Below, piece after piece: positions 50,029 through 58,875 of a stretch of 64,000 nucleotides of DNA. The stretch covers positions 1 to 64,000 of the forward strand of contig NZ_JBQHTG010000002.1 in the NCBI RefSeq assembly GCF_052065835.1, given 5' to 3'. The position numbers and the translations under genes were made by a program. Every line of letters starts with the position of its first letter. Position 1 is the first letter of the stretch. This DNA comes from Laedolimicola sp934402125. GTDB lineage: Bacteria; Bacillota; Clostridia; Lachnospirales; Lachnospiraceae. The notes beneath the pieces were generated by a model, which had not been told where the DNA came from, did not search any database, and was given only the letters and a program-made list of their open reading frames with translations.

Positions 50029-50529
50029 ATGAGAAGTATCAGACCGGAAGAACTGGAAAAAAATGTATTTCATATGATTGGAAAAGAATGGCTGCTTGTC
50101 ACGGCGGAAAAGGAAGGAAAGGTCAATACCATGACGGCTTCCTGGGGCGGCCTGGGCGTGATGTGGGGAAAAAATGTGGCGTATATCGTGCTGCGTCCCC
50201 AGCGCTATACCAAAGAATTTGTGGACGCAGGGGAGACCTTTTCCCTGTCCGTTCTGGACGAGGAGTACCGCAAAACCCTGAATTATCTGGGAACCGTGTC
50301 CGGACGGGACGAGGACAAGATTGCGAAAGCGGGACTGACGGTAGAGCATGAGGGAAAGACTCCTTATTTTGGCGAAGCCAATACAGTGCTGGTGTGCAGA
50401 AAGCTGTATGCCCAGGAGTTTGATCCGGCCTGCTTTATCGATAAGAGCTGTGAGGAAAAGTGTTATCCCAATAAGGACTACCATACCATGTACATCGCAG
50501 AGGTGGAGCAGGTGCTGGTACGGGAATAA
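50029..50529 (+). CDS. Flavin reductase family protein
   Basis: A 166-residue FMN-binding split-barrel protein (flavin reductase-like). Typical features are NTMTASWGGLGVMWGKNVAY and VLRPQRYTKEFVDAGETFSL. Such proteins bind FMN and reduce it or act as flavoredoxins. It starts after GGGAGGAA, 37 bases behind trpS, and ends just before a strong terminator, so it may end the mgtE-trpS transcript. Confidence 0.85.
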   Translation: MRSIRPEELEKNVFHMIGKEWLLVTAEKEGKVNTMTASWGGLGVMWGKNVAYIVLRPQRYTKEFVDAGETFSLSVLDEEYRKTLNYLGTVSGRDEDKIAKAGLTVEHEGKTPYFGEANTVLVCRKLYAQEFDPACFIDKSCEEKCYPNKDYHTMYIAEVEQVLVRE

Positions 50530-50560
50530 AAAGCAATCTTAAGTTGTATGAAAATTTATC

Positions 50561-50606
50561 AAAAAAAGCCTGGTTTTGTGAAAAAATCACTAAAGCCAGG
50601 CTTTTT
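50561..50606 (+). terminator. Terminator before the folate genes
   Basis: AAAAAGCCTGG (50563-50573) pairs with CCAGGCTTTTT (50596-50606), with inner TTTTGTGA/TCACTAAA pairing. Confidence 0.92.
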
Positions 50607-50804
50607 CAAATGTGTTTTATACAGGTTGTAGGATAGAATATTGGTTTTTGAGAGAGAGAATGGAAAAGAAATGGAAAAGTCTATGTAAAATTTCCGAGAA
50701 AAACCAGGAAGATAGCGAAAAAACACCAAAAATGAACATTGTGAAAAGAATGTCAACATTCGACAAAGTGTATGATTGCCGATTCCGGGCTTGTACCATA
50801 TAAT
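50607..50804 (+). promoter_or_regulatory. Gap before fhs with its promoter
   Basis: In the 347-base gap 50530-50876 I see, after the terminator, AT-rich sequence with no credible gene. A palindrome GAATGT-CA-ACATTC (50748-50761) is followed by the fhs promoter TTGCCG (50776-50781)/TATAAT (50799-50804), spacing 17. Confidence 0.65.
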
Positions 50805-50876
50805 AGGGCACATAGGAAATAAACCACAGAAACCGAGCCGCAGAAGGGCCGGTATTATGAAAGGAGAAGTTTTACC

Positions 50877-52568
50877 ATGGGATTCAAAACTGATATTGAA
50901 ATTGCACAGGAGACAGAGATGCTGCCGATTACTGCGATTGCAGAGAAGGCTGGTATCGATGACAAGTATCTGGAGCAGTACGGAAAGTACAAAGCAAAAA
51001 TCGATTACAACCTGCTGAAGGAGAAGCCGGCTGAGAACGGCAAGCTGGTTCTGGTAACCGCTATCAACCCGACTCCGGCAGGAGAAGGAAAGACCACCAC
51101 ATCTGTAGGTCTGGCAGACGGTATGCAGAAGATCGGCAAGAAGGTTATGGTAGCTCTTCGTGAGCCGTCCCTGGGACCGGTATTCGGTGTAAAAGGTGGA
51201 GCAGCAGGCGGCGGATACGCACAGGTAGTTCCGATGGAGGATATCAACCTTCACTTCACCGGCGACTTCCACGCAATCGGCGCAGCGAACAACTTGCTGG
51301 CAGCAATGATTGACAACCATATCTTCCAGGGCAATGCTCTTCACATTGACCCGAGAAAGATTACCTGGAGAAGATGTGTAGATATGAACGACCGTCAGCT
51401 GCGTAACGTAGTAGATGGACTTGGCGGAAAGACCAACGGAATGCCGAGAGAGGATGGCTACGACATCACAGTAGCGTCTGAGATCATGGCTGTTCTGTGT
51501 CTGGCTAGGGACATCACAGACCTGAAGGAAAGACTTGCAAGAATCATCATCGGATATACATACGGAAAGGCTTCCGAGCAGAAGCCGGTTACCGCTGGCG
51601 ATCTGAACGCACAGGGCGCTATGGCAGCACTGCTGAAGGACGCTCTGAAGCCGAACCTGGTACAGACTCTGGAGCATGTACCGGCTATCGTACACGGCGG
51701 ACCGTTCGCGAACATCGCTCATGGCTGTAACTCCGTAACCGCTACCAAGATGTGCCTGAATCTGGCTGATTACACCATCACAGAGGCAGGATTCGGCGCT
51801 GACCTGGGTGCTGAGAAGTTCCTGGATATCAAGTGCCGTATGGCAGGACTGAAGCCGAACGCAGTTGTTATCGTAGCGACTGTACGTGCTCTGAAGTACA
51901 ACGGCGGCGTTCCGAAGGCAGACCTGAACAATGAGAACCTGGAGGCTCTGGAGGCTGGTCTTCCGAACCTGCTGAAGCATGTAAGCAACATCACCAACGT
52001 ATACAAGCTTCCCTGCGTAGTTGCAATCAACGCATTCCCGACCGATACCAAGGCAGAACTTGATCTGGTAGAGAAGAAGTGTAAGGAGCTTGGCGTAAAC
52101 GTAGTTCTGTCCGAAGTATGGGCTAAGGGCGGCGAAGGCGGAGTTGCTCTGGCAGAAGAAGTTGTTCGTCTCTGCGAGCAGCCGAACGACCAGTTCACCT
52201 TCTCCTACGAGCTTGAGGGAACCAGCATTGAGGATAAGCTGAATGCTATCGTAACCAAGATTTACGGCGGCAAGAGAGTCGTTCTGACAGCAAACGCTCA
52301 GAAGCAGGCGAAAGAGCTTGAGGCTATGGGCTTTGGTAACTGCCCGATCTGCGTGGCTAAGACACAGTACAGCCTGACAGACGACCAGACCAAGCTGGGC
52401 GCTCCGAAGGACTTCGAGGTAACCGTACGTAACCTGAAGATTTCCGCAGGCGCAGGCTTCATCGTAGCGCTGACCGGCGAAATCATGACCATGCCTGGTC
52501 TGCCGAAGGTACCGGCTGCAGAGAGAATCGATGTAGACGAGACCGGAAAGATCAGTGGTTTGTTCTAA
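50877..52568 (+). CDS. fhs: Formate--tetrahydrofolate ligase
   Basis: A 563-residue 10-formyl-THF synthetase that joins formate to tetrahydrofolate with ATP. The P-loop TPAGEGKTTTSVGLADGM and the EPSLGPVFGVKGGAAGGGYA signature are complete. With fchA and folD just downstream it forms the methyl-branch steps from formate to methylene-THF, used by acetogens and for one-carbon supply in other clostridia. It has its own promoter, AAGGAGAAG ribosome site and a codon choice typical of highly expressed genes (CTG, GAC, AAG, GTA). Confidence 0.97.
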   Translation: MGFKTDIEIAQETEMLPITAIAEKAGIDDKYLEQYGKYKAKIDYNLLKEKPAENGKLVLVTAINPTPAGEGKTTTSVGLADGMQKIGKKVMVALREPSLGPVFGVKGGAAGGGYAQVVPMEDINLHFTGDFHAIGAANNLLAAMIDNHIFQGNALHIDPRKITWRRCVDMNDRQLRNVVDGLGGKTNGMPREDGYDITVASEIMAVLCLARDITDLKERLARIIIGYTYGKASEQKPVTAGDLNAQGAMAALLKDALKPNLVQTLEHVPAIVHGGPFANIAHGCNSVTATKMCLNLADYTITEAGFGADLGAEKFLDIKCRMAGLKPNAVVIVATVRALKYNGGVPKADLNNENLEALEAGLPNLLKHVSNITNVYKLPCVVAINAFPTDTKAELDLVEKKCKELGVNVVLSEVWAKGGEGGVALAEEVVRLCEQPNDQFTFSYELEGTSIEDKLNAIVTKIYGGKRVVLTANAQKQAKELEAMGFGNCPICVAKTQYSLTDDQTKLGAPKDFEVTVRNLKISAGAGFIVALTGEIMTMPGLPKVPAAERIDVDETGKISGLF

Positions 52569-52600
52569 TAAATAAGCTACCCATTATAAACCTTAATATA

Positions 52601-52638
52601 CACAAAAGGGAAGGACCATTTGGCCCTTCCCACTTGTG
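52601..52638 (+). other. Hairpin after fhs
   Basis: GGGAAGG/CCTTCCC extended by CACAA/TTGTG, no T-tract. It may protect the fhs mRNA or attenuate readthrough into fchA. Confidence 0.5.
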
Positions 52639-52678
52639 TGCATAGGGAAATAATGATATAATAAAACAAAATATCATT
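52634..52678 (+). promoter_or_regulatory. Promoter of fchA-folD
   Basis: TTGTGT (52634-52639) and TATAAT (52657-52662), spacing 17. AATGATAT (52652-52659) and ATATCATT (52671-52678) form an inverted repeat over the -10, a possible operator. Confidence 0.65.
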
Positions 52679-52700
52679 TTGATACATAAAGGAGAACGAT

Positions 52701-53330
52701 ATGGGATTTTCAACCAGCAGATGTGATGAATTTGTAGAGGTACTGGCTTCCAAGGCTCCCGTTCCGGGCGGCGGCGGGGCGTCCGCACTGGTAGGCGCAG
52801 TGGGAACTGCCCTGGGCAACATGGTGGGCAGCCTGACCGTCGGAAAAAAGAAGTACGCAGACGTAGAAGAAGAGATGTACGCGCTGAAAGAGAAGGCAAC
52901 CGCTCTTCAGAATGATTTCCTTCGTCTGATCGAGAGAGACGCAGAGGTTTTCGAGCCCCTGGCAAAGGCTTACGGCATGCCCCGTGAGACCGAGGAGGAG
53001 AAGGCTGAGAAGGCACGCGTAATGGCGATCGTCCTGAAGGACGCCTGCTCTGTACCCATGGAGATCATGGAGAAGTGCTGTGAGGCGCTGGAGCTTATCG
53101 TTGAGTTCGCGGCAAAGGGTTCCGCTCTGGCGATCAGCGACGCAGGCGTAGGCGCCGCATTCTGTAAGGCAGCCCTGGAGGGAGCTTCCCTGAACGTATT
53201 CATCAATACCAAGTCCATGGCTGACAAGGAGTACGCGGCAGAGCTGAACGCAAAGGCAGACGCTATGCTGGAGAAATACACCAAGATTGCGGACGACATT
53301 TTCGCGAGTGTAACCGCAAGACTGAGATAA
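52701..53330 (+). CDS. fchA: Methenyltetrahydrofolate cyclohydrolase FchA
   Basis: A 209-residue all-helical cyclodeaminase/cyclohydrolase family protein. The loop CDEFVEVLASKAPVPGGGGA and GALGNMVGSLTVG-like helix are diagnostic. FchA converts 5,10-methenyl-THF and 10-formyl-THF into each other. It sits between fhs and folD, 23 bases before folD, forming a one-carbon operon. Since FolD is usually bifunctional, two cyclohydrolases may be present. Confidence 0.92.
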   Translation: MGFSTSRCDEFVEVLASKAPVPGGGGASALVGAVGTALGNMVGSLTVGKKKYADVEEEMYALKEKATALQNDFLRLIERDAEVFEPLAKAYGMPRETEEEKAEKARVMAIVLKDACSVPMEIMEKCCEALELIVEFAAKGSALAISDAGVGAAFCKAALEGASLNVFINTKSMADKEYAAELNAKADAMLEKYTKIADDIFASVTARLR

Positions 53331-53353
53331 AATAAAAGGAAGGAATAGGAAAA

Positions 53354-54205
53354 ATGGCAAAGCAGTTATTAGGAAAAGAAGTAACAGCAGCACTGAATGA
53401 GCGTATCAAGGCAGACGTAGAGGCTCTGAAGGCAAAGGGAGTAAACCCCACACTGGGAATTATCCGCGTAGGCGAGAATGAGAGCGATATTTCCTATGAG
53501 AGAGGCGCAACCAAGAGATGTGAGACTCTGGGCGTAGCATGCGAGAAGATTCTGCTTCCGGCAGACGCTACCCAGGAGCAGGTTCTGGCAGCTGTAGATA
53601 AGGTAAATAAGGACGACAACATTCACGGCGTTCTGCTGTTCCGTCCGCTTCCGAAGCACCTGAACCAGACAGAGATCGAGAATGCCCTTGACCCGGCTAA
53701 GGACGTAGACTGTATGACCGACGGTTCCATGTCCGGCGTATTTACAGGCAAGGCAGTAGGCTTCCCGCCCTGTACACCGCAGGCATGTATGGAGATTCTG
53801 GACCATTACGGAATCGACTGCACAGGCAAGAAGGCAGTAGTAATCGGACGTTCACTGGTTGTTGGAAAGCCGGCAGCTATGATGCTTATCAAGAAGAACG
53901 CAACCGTAACCGTATGCCACACCAAGACTGTGGATATGCCCAGCGTAGCGCGCGAGGCAGATATCCTGATCGTGGCAGCAGGACGCGCAGGCGTTGTAAC
54001 CAAGGATTATGTGGCTCCGGGCCAGACTGTAATTGACGTTGGAATCAACGTAAATGCAGAGGGCAAGCTTTGCGGCGACGTAGCTTACGCAGAGGTTGAG
54101 CCCATCGTAGACGCTATCACTCCGGTACCGGGCGGCGTAGGAAGTGTAACCACTTCTGTGCTGGTTGGACATGTAGTAGAGGCAGCTAAGAGAAAATATA
54201 TGTAA
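53354..54205 (+). CDS. folD: Bifunctional methylene-THF dehydrogenase/cyclohydrolase
   Basis: A 283-residue FolD. The substrate region reads ESDISYERGATKRCETLGV (Tyr and Lys of the active site), followed by GVLLFRPLPKHLNQ and the NADP-binding domain with IGRSLVVGKPAAMMLI and the C-terminal TPVPGGVG. It completes the formate to methylene-THF route. The PucR-type gene follows over a terminator. Confidence 0.95.
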   Translation: MAKQLLGKEVTAALNERIKADVEALKAKGVNPTLGIIRVGENESDISYERGATKRCETLGVACEKILLPADATQEQVLAAVDKVNKDDNIHGVLLFRPLPKHLNQTEIENALDPAKDVDCMTDGSMSGVFTGKAVGFPPCTPQACMEILDHYGIDCTGKKAVVIGRSLVVGKPAAMMLIKKNATVTVCHTKTVDMPSVAREADILIVAAGRAGVVTKDYVAPGQTVIDVGINVNAEGKLCGDVAYAEVEPIVDAITPVPGGVGSVTTSVLVGHVVEAAKRKYM

Positions 54206-54208
54206 GTG

Positions 54209-54261
54209 TTGACTTTCACGCCTCCTTTTCGTACACTGTGTACGAAGAGGGGGCATTTTTT
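54209..54261 (+). terminator. Terminator of folD with embedded promoter and ribosome site of the next gene
   Basis: GCCTCCTTTTCGTACA (54220-54235), loop CTG, TGTACGAAGAGGGGGC (54239-54254), then ATTTTTT and ATG at 54262. TTGACT (54209-54214) and TACACT (54232-54237), spacing 17, form a promoter lying across the 5' arm, and GAGGGGG in the 3' arm is the ribosome site. Confidence 0.75.
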
Positions 54262-55800
54262 ATGAAATTAAGCACTGCCATACTGGCAGATAAACTGAAA
54301 TCCAAATTCGGGCTGCAGAATAAAAAGGCGCTTTCCGGGGAACTGCATCTGGAGCAGGTGTTGTTTTACGAGGACGGGGACGAGATGCAGCCGGACAAAA
54401 TCTATATCTACCCGCAGGAGCTGGGAGCAGCGGAAATGCTGGTGGTTCCGGAGCGGTCGGTACTGTTCTGTATCGGCAAGGTACATACCCGGAACACGGA
54501 GAATGACGGACAGGTATTCCAGGTGATTGACGAGACATCGCCCTTTGTGCTGTTCAATGAGATTCAGCGGATCTTTGATTACTATGATCGGTGGGAGAAG
54601 CGGATGCAGGAGCTGACGCAGCAGGCGGACACGATACAGGAGCTTCTGGACGAGAGCTTCCGTATCTTCCTGAATCCCATCGTGGTAAGCTCGGCAGATT
54701 ACTTTGTCATCGGTTATTCCAGTGTCATCGACACCAGAGAGGAGCTTTCCAGTCTGGTGGATCTGGATTCGATTATCCAGTCCAGTGACGAATACCAGAA
54801 CGGCAGGCGGATCCTGAACCAGAGAAAAAAGAGGGGCGCCTACTACCTGCCGGAATATATCACCGGAGCGAGAACCCTGCGCGTCAACCTGTTTGAAAAC
54901 GATCAGTATGTGTACCAGGTGATGATGGTAGAAAGCCTGAGCCGCTTCAAGTCCTATGACGGCGAGCTTCTGGAGTATCTGTCCTCCTATATCCAGCAGG
55001 TGCTGGCGCGGCTGATTGATTCCCAGGTGGAAATCGGACATCGGCTGGATCGGATTCTTTCCGACATTCTGTCCAATCCGGGCCGGGATAACAAAAGCGC
55101 GGAAAAATGGTTTTCCGAGTTTGGCTGGAACGCAGAGCACCGGTATTTCTGTGTCAGCCTGAAGGTGAATTCCCTGGACTGGGCCAATATGACGGTCCGG
55201 TTTATCTGCAAGCATATGGAAAGCATGCTGGGAAAAGAGGGAAGCTGCGCTTTCCAGTATGAAAATAAGATAGCGATCTTTGTAAATCTGACGCTGCTGG
55301 AGGCCGGAATCGAGGAAGTTCTGGAGAAAATGGTGAATTTTCTGAAGGACACCTTCCTGAAGGCCGGAGTCAGCAACGCCTTTACCGGATTCGACGAGCT
55401 GGCGGCCTATTACCGGCAGGCTGTGGCGGCGCTGGAGATCGGCTGCCGCAGAAAGCCCTATCGCTGGATTTACCGTTTTGATGAGATGGCCCTGGATTAT
55501 GTGCTGGAGCAGAGCTGCTCCGAGCTTCCGGTGCGCCTGGTGTGTTCCGATAAGATTCTGAAGCTTCAGGAGTTTGACGGGGAGCACCATACAGATTATT
55601 ATGAGACCCTGAAAACCTATGTGGAAAGCCAGCTGAATGCGGTCCAGACAGCGAAAAAGCTGTTTATCCACCGCAGTACCTTTCTGTACCGAATGGAAAA
55701 GATCGAGGAGCTGGTGAAGCTGGATCTGAATGATTACGATACGCTTCTGTATGTGATGATGACCTTCCGGATTCTGGAGCAGGAGGAAGAACAGAAATAG
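54262..55800 (+). CDS. PucR-type helix-turn-helix regulator
   Basis: A 512-residue regulator with a C-terminal HTH of the PucR/CdaR kind (about 455-512: ESQLNAVQTAKKLFIHRSTF, LYRMEKIEELVKLDLNDYDT). The long N-terminal part is a sensory region without a recognised domain name, and the middle resembles the GGDEF-like region of such activators (VEIGHRLDRILSDILSN...). These regulators often control purine, allantoin or sugar-acid use; here it lies between folate genes and spoIVA with a purine permease further on, so no target is certain. The start at 54262 is chosen for the ribosome site; an open frame from 54238 runs through the terminator. Confidence 0.8.
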   Translation: MKLSTAILADKLKSKFGLQNKKALSGELHLEQVLFYEDGDEMQPDKIYIYPQELGAAEMLVVPERSVLFCIGKVHTRNTENDGQVFQVIDETSPFVLFNEIQRIFDYYDRWEKRMQELTQQADTIQELLDESFRIFLNPIVVSSADYFVIGYSSVIDTREELSSLVDLDSIIQSSDEYQNGRRILNQRKKRGAYYLPEYITGARTLRVNLFENDQYVYQVMMVESLSRFKSYDGELLEYLSSYIQQVLARLIDSQVEIGHRLDRILSDILSNPGRDNKSAEKWFSEFGWNAEHRYFCVSLKVNSLDWANMTVRFICKHMESMLGKEGSCAFQYENKIAIFVNLTLLEAGIEEVLEKMVNFLKDTFLKAGVSNAFTGFDELAAYYRQAVAALEIGCRRKPYRWIYRFDEMALDYVLEQSCSELPVRLVCSDKILKLQEFDGEHHTDYYETLKTYVESQLNAVQTAKKLFIHRSTFLYRMEKIEELVKLDLNDYDTLLYVMMTFRILEQEEEQK

Positions 55801-55828
55801 AATAGAAAAATTACCCCTTGCATATATT
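55800..55828 (+). promoter_or_regulatory. spoIVA: Candidate SigE promoter of spoIVA
   Basis: GAATAGA (55800-55806), 14 bases, CATATATT (55821-55828): five of seven and seven of eight matches to the Bacillus SigE consensus. spoIVA is SigE-controlled in Bacillus. The start would be near 55835, after the 5' arm of the hairpin. Confidence 0.55.
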
Positions 55829-55857
55829 GAAACAGTATATAGGGAAGGGGTATTTTT
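55812..55857 (+). terminator. Terminator of the PucR gene overlapping the spoIVA ribosome site
   Basis: TACCCCTT (55812-55819) pairs with AAGGGGTA (55845-55852), with inner ATATA/TATAT, then TTTTT and ATG at 55858. AAGGGG in the 3' arm is the ribosome site of spoIVA. Confidence 0.7.
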
Positions 55858-57339
55858 ATGGACAAAAGTTCCGAATATAACCTGTATCAGGATATCCGTA
55901 CCAGAACGGGAGGGGAAATCTATCTGGGGGTGGTGGGGCCGGTGCGCACCGGAAAATCCACCTTTATCAAAAATTTTATGGATCAGTGCGTACTGCCGGG
56001 AATCGAGGACGAACACGAGAGAACCAGGGCCCGGGACGAACTGCCCCAGTCGGCGGCGGGGAAGACCATCATGACGACAGAGCCCAAATTTATCCCGAAG
56101 GAAGCGGCAACGGTGCGGATTTCGGAAGATGTGGAAATAAAGCTTCGAATGATTGACTGCGTGGGCTTTCTGGTACCGGGCTGCGAGGGACACATTGAGG
56201 ATGGGACAGAGCGTATGGTAAAGACGCCCTGGAGGGAGGAAGAAATTCCCTTTTCCCAGGCGGCGGAAATGGGAACCCGGAAGGTGATCACCGAACACGC
56301 TACCGTAGGAATCGTAGTGACCTGCGACGGTTCCTTCAGCGATATTCCCAGAGAAAGCTACATAGAGGCGGAGGAGCGGACGGTAGCAGAGCTGAAGGCC
56401 CTGGGGAAGCCCTTTCTGATCCTGCTGAATTCGGAAAAGCCCTACAGCGAAGTGGTGCGGACGGAAGCGGCGCGTCTGGAGGAAAAATACGGCGTGGCAG
56501 TGCTGGCGGTCAATTGCGCGCAGTTGAAAAAAGAGGATATCAACCGGATTCTGACACAGCTTTTGTATGAATTCCCTCTGGTGAAGGTGGAATTTTTCGC
56601 GCCCCGCTGGACAGAGCTGTTGCCGCCGGAGCATAAAATCCGGCAGGATATGCTGGGTCGGATTCGCACTATTGCAGAACGGATGCAGACGATCCGGGAC
56701 GTGAAGCCGGAGAATCTGGAGGGGGACAGCGCCTATATAGAAAAAGCCAGGCTGGAAGAAATCAGGCTGGACAGTGGAAGCGCCCGGGTACGCTTTCTGG
56801 TGGACGAAAAATATTACTATGAGGTGCTGAGCGAGCTGACCGGAAGTGAGATCCCGGGAGAATATGAGCTGATTGCGCTGATCCGGGAACTGTCCCGGAT
56901 GAAAAAGGAGTATGAGAAAGCGGAATCCGCCCTGAATGCCGTACGCCAGAAGGGATACGGCGTTATGCTGCCGGAGCAGTCCGAGATTACGCTGGAGGAG
57001 CCGGAGCTGATTCATCAGGGAAATAAATACGGGGTAAAAATTCGTTCCGTTGCGCCCAGCATTCATCTGATCCGGGCCAATATCGAGACGGAGATTGCGC
57101 CCATTGTGGGAAATGAAGATCAGGCTGGAGATCTGCTACGCTATCTGAAGGAGAACAGCGGCGGCGGGGAGGGAATCTGGAGCGTTAACATTTTTGGAAA
57201 ATCCGTGGAGGAGCTGGTGGAGGACGGCATCCGTGGTAAAATTTACCAGATTGGAGAGGAAAGCCAGATGAAGCTGCAGGATACCATGCAGAAGATCGTA
57301 AATGAGAGCACCGGCGGACTGGTGTGTATTATTATCTGA
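55858..57339 (+). CDS. spoIVA: Stage IV sporulation protein A
   Basis: A 493-residue SpoIVA, the ATPase that polymerises over the forespore to base the spore coat. The P-loop GPVRTGKST is at 27-35, the Sensor-like MIDCVGFLVPGCEGH follows, and the C terminus ends VNESTGGLVCIII, the conserved hydrophobic tail that contacts SpoVM. Length and ends match the family, so the organism is a spore former. Its start is directly behind the U-tract of the preceding terminator. Confidence 0.97.
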   Translation: MDKSSEYNLYQDIRTRTGGEIYLGVVGPVRTGKSTFIKNFMDQCVLPGIEDEHERTRARDELPQSAAGKTIMTTEPKFIPKEAATVRISEDVEIKLRMIDCVGFLVPGCEGHIEDGTERMVKTPWREEEIPFSQAAEMGTRKVITEHATVGIVVTCDGSFSDIPRESYIEAEERTVAELKALGKPFLILLNSEKPYSEVVRTEAARLEEKYGVAVLAVNCAQLKKEDINRILTQLLYEFPLVKVEFFAPRWTELLPPEHKIRQDMLGRIRTIAERMQTIRDVKPENLEGDSAYIEKARLEEIRLDSGSARVRFLVDEKYYYEVLSELTGSEIPGEYELIALIRELSRMKKEYEKAESALNAVRQKGYGVMLPEQSEITLEEPELIHQGNKYGVKIRSVAPSIHLIRANIETEIAPIVGNEDQAGDLLRYLKENSGGGEGIWSVNIFGKSVEELVEDGIRGKIYQIGEESQMKLQDTMQKIVNESTGGLVCIII

Positions 57340-57434
57340 GTTCTTTCTGAGAAAACAGTTTACCCTGAAGAATATCTATGTTACACTTGTAACGGTGTCC
57401 TTTGTACACTACAAGATATTAGGAGGGAGAAACA

Positions 57435-58802
57435 ATGTTAGAAAAGTTGTTTAAACTGAAAGAGAATCATACGACAGTGAAGACAGAGATTCTGGCAGGC
57501 GTCACCACATTTATGACGATGGCATATATCCTGGCCGTGAATCCCAGTGTCCTTGGCGCAGCGGGAATGAACCAGGGAGCAATTTTCACCGCGACGGTTC
57601 TCGCGGCTGTGATCGGTACCGTATGCATGGCCCTGTTTGCCAATTATCCGTTCGCCCTGGCACCGGGTATGGGACTGAATGCTTATTTCGCATACACGGT
57701 TGTCATCGGTATGGGATATCCGTGGCAGGCAGCTCTGGCAGCCGTATTTGTGGAGGGTATCATTTTTATCCTTCTGTCACTGTTCAATGTCCGTGAGGCG
57801 ATTTTTAACTCCATTCCGACGAACCTGAAAAAGGCTGTATCCGTAGGTATCGGCTTCTTCATCGCGTTTATCGGTCTGCAGAACGCCAAAATCGTAGTAG
57901 GCGGCGCGACTCTGGTAGAGTTCTTTTCTCTGGACGCCGTAGAGGGCGGCACCATGCATGATGTGGGAATTACCGTGGGTCTGGCAATTTTAGGTGTCCT
58001 GATCACTTCTGTGCTGGTGATTAAAAATGTAAAAGGCAATATCCTCTGGGGTATTCTCGCTACCTGGATTCTGGGCATTATCTGCCAGTTTACAGGCCTC
58101 TATGTGCCGAATCCGGAGATTGGCTTCTATAACCTGCTCCCGGATTTCTCCGCCGGAATCTCTGTTCCGAGCCTGGCACCGATTTTCTGTAAGCTGAACT
58201 TTACGGCGATTCCCATCAGCCAGTTTATTGTCATCGTATTTGCGTTCCTTTTTGTAGATATGTTCGATACCCTGGGAACCCTGATTGGCGTGGCTTCTAA
58301 GGCGGATATGCTGGACGAAGACGGAAAGCTTCCCCATATCAAGGGCGCGCTGATGGCGGACGCTGTGGGAACCACAGTAGGTGCGCTTCTGGGAACCTCT
58401 ACCACCACCACCTTCGTAGAGAGCGCTTCCGGCGTATCGGAGGGAGGAAGAACCGGTCTGACCGCTATGACGACCGCAGTGCTTTTTGCCCTGGCTCTTT
58501 TGCTTTCCCCGATTTTCCTGGCTATTCCGTCCTTCGCTACGGCTCCGGCCCTGATTGTCGTAGGCTTTTACATGGTAAATCAGGTGGGCCTGATTGACTT
58601 CAGCGATTTTGGCGAGGGTATTCCGGCCTTTATCTGTATCGCGGCTATGCCGTTCTTCTACAGCATTTCCGAGGGAATCTCCATGGGAGTTATCTCTTAC
58701 GTGGTGCTGAATGTAGCCACAGGCAAGGCAAAGGAGAAGAAGATCAGTATTGTCATGTACGTACTGGCTGTGCTGTTCCTGTTGAAATATTTCCTGATTT
58801 AA
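57435..58802 (+). CDS. pbuG: NCS2/AzgA-family purine permease
   Basis: A 455-residue permease with twelve or more helices, of the AzgA/PbuG branch of NCS2 (LKENHTTVKTEILAGVTTFM at the start; NPSVLGAAGMNQGAIFTATV; the later FVDMFDTLGTLIGVASKADM and GTSTTTTFVESASGVSEGGR). It takes up hypoxanthine, guanine or adenine by proton symport. The leader (57340-57434) has a possible weak promoter (TTACAC/TACACT, spacing 18), and no purine riboswitch is apparent. AGGAGGG precedes the ATG. The exact base cannot be told. Confidence 0.9.
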   Translation: MLEKLFKLKENHTTVKTEILAGVTTFMTMAYILAVNPSVLGAAGMNQGAIFTATVLAAVIGTVCMALFANYPFALAPGMGLNAYFAYTVVIGMGYPWQAALAAVFVEGIIFILLSLFNVREAIFNSIPTNLKKAVSVGIGFFIAFIGLQNAKIVVGGATLVEFFSLDAVEGGTMHDVGITVGLAILGVLITSVLVIKNVKGNILWGILATWILGIICQFTGLYVPNPEIGFYNLLPDFSAGISVPSLAPIFCKLNFTAIPISQFIVIVFAFLFVDMFDTLGTLIGVASKADMLDEDGKLPHIKGALMADAVGTTVGALLGTSTTTTFVESASGVSEGGRTGLTAMTTAVLFALALLLSPIFLAIPSFATAPALIVVGFYMVNQVGLIDFSDFGEGIPAFICIAAMPFFYSISEGISMGVISYVVLNVATGKAKEKKISIVMYVLAVLFLLKYFLI

Positions 58803-58830
58803 GGGGAACGGAAGGCAGATTTTACACGTG

Positions 58831-58873
58831 AAAATAACGGCTGCATATCGGTTGATATGCAGCCGTTATTTTG
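58831..58873 (+). terminator. Terminator of the purine permease gene
   Basis: AAATAACGGCTGCATATC (58832-58849), loop GGTT, GATATGCAGCCGTTATTT (58854-58871), ending in T. Confidence 0.92.
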
Positions 58874-58875
58874 TG

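Noticed and set aside
50612..50803. A 63-codon frame between the terminator and the fhs promoter
   Set aside because: Lysine-rich translation of AT-rich sequence, no ribosome site, and it runs through the fhs promoter.
50559..51980. A minus-strand open frame of about 470 codons opposite fhs
   Set aside because: Shadow of the highly biased fhs codons; no start signals or recognisable domain.
54268..57066. A minus-strand open frame of more than 900 codons opposite the PucR-type gene and spoIVA
   Set aside because: It mirrors two well-supported genes, has no ribosome site or family motif, and its length follows from the codon bias of the plus strand.
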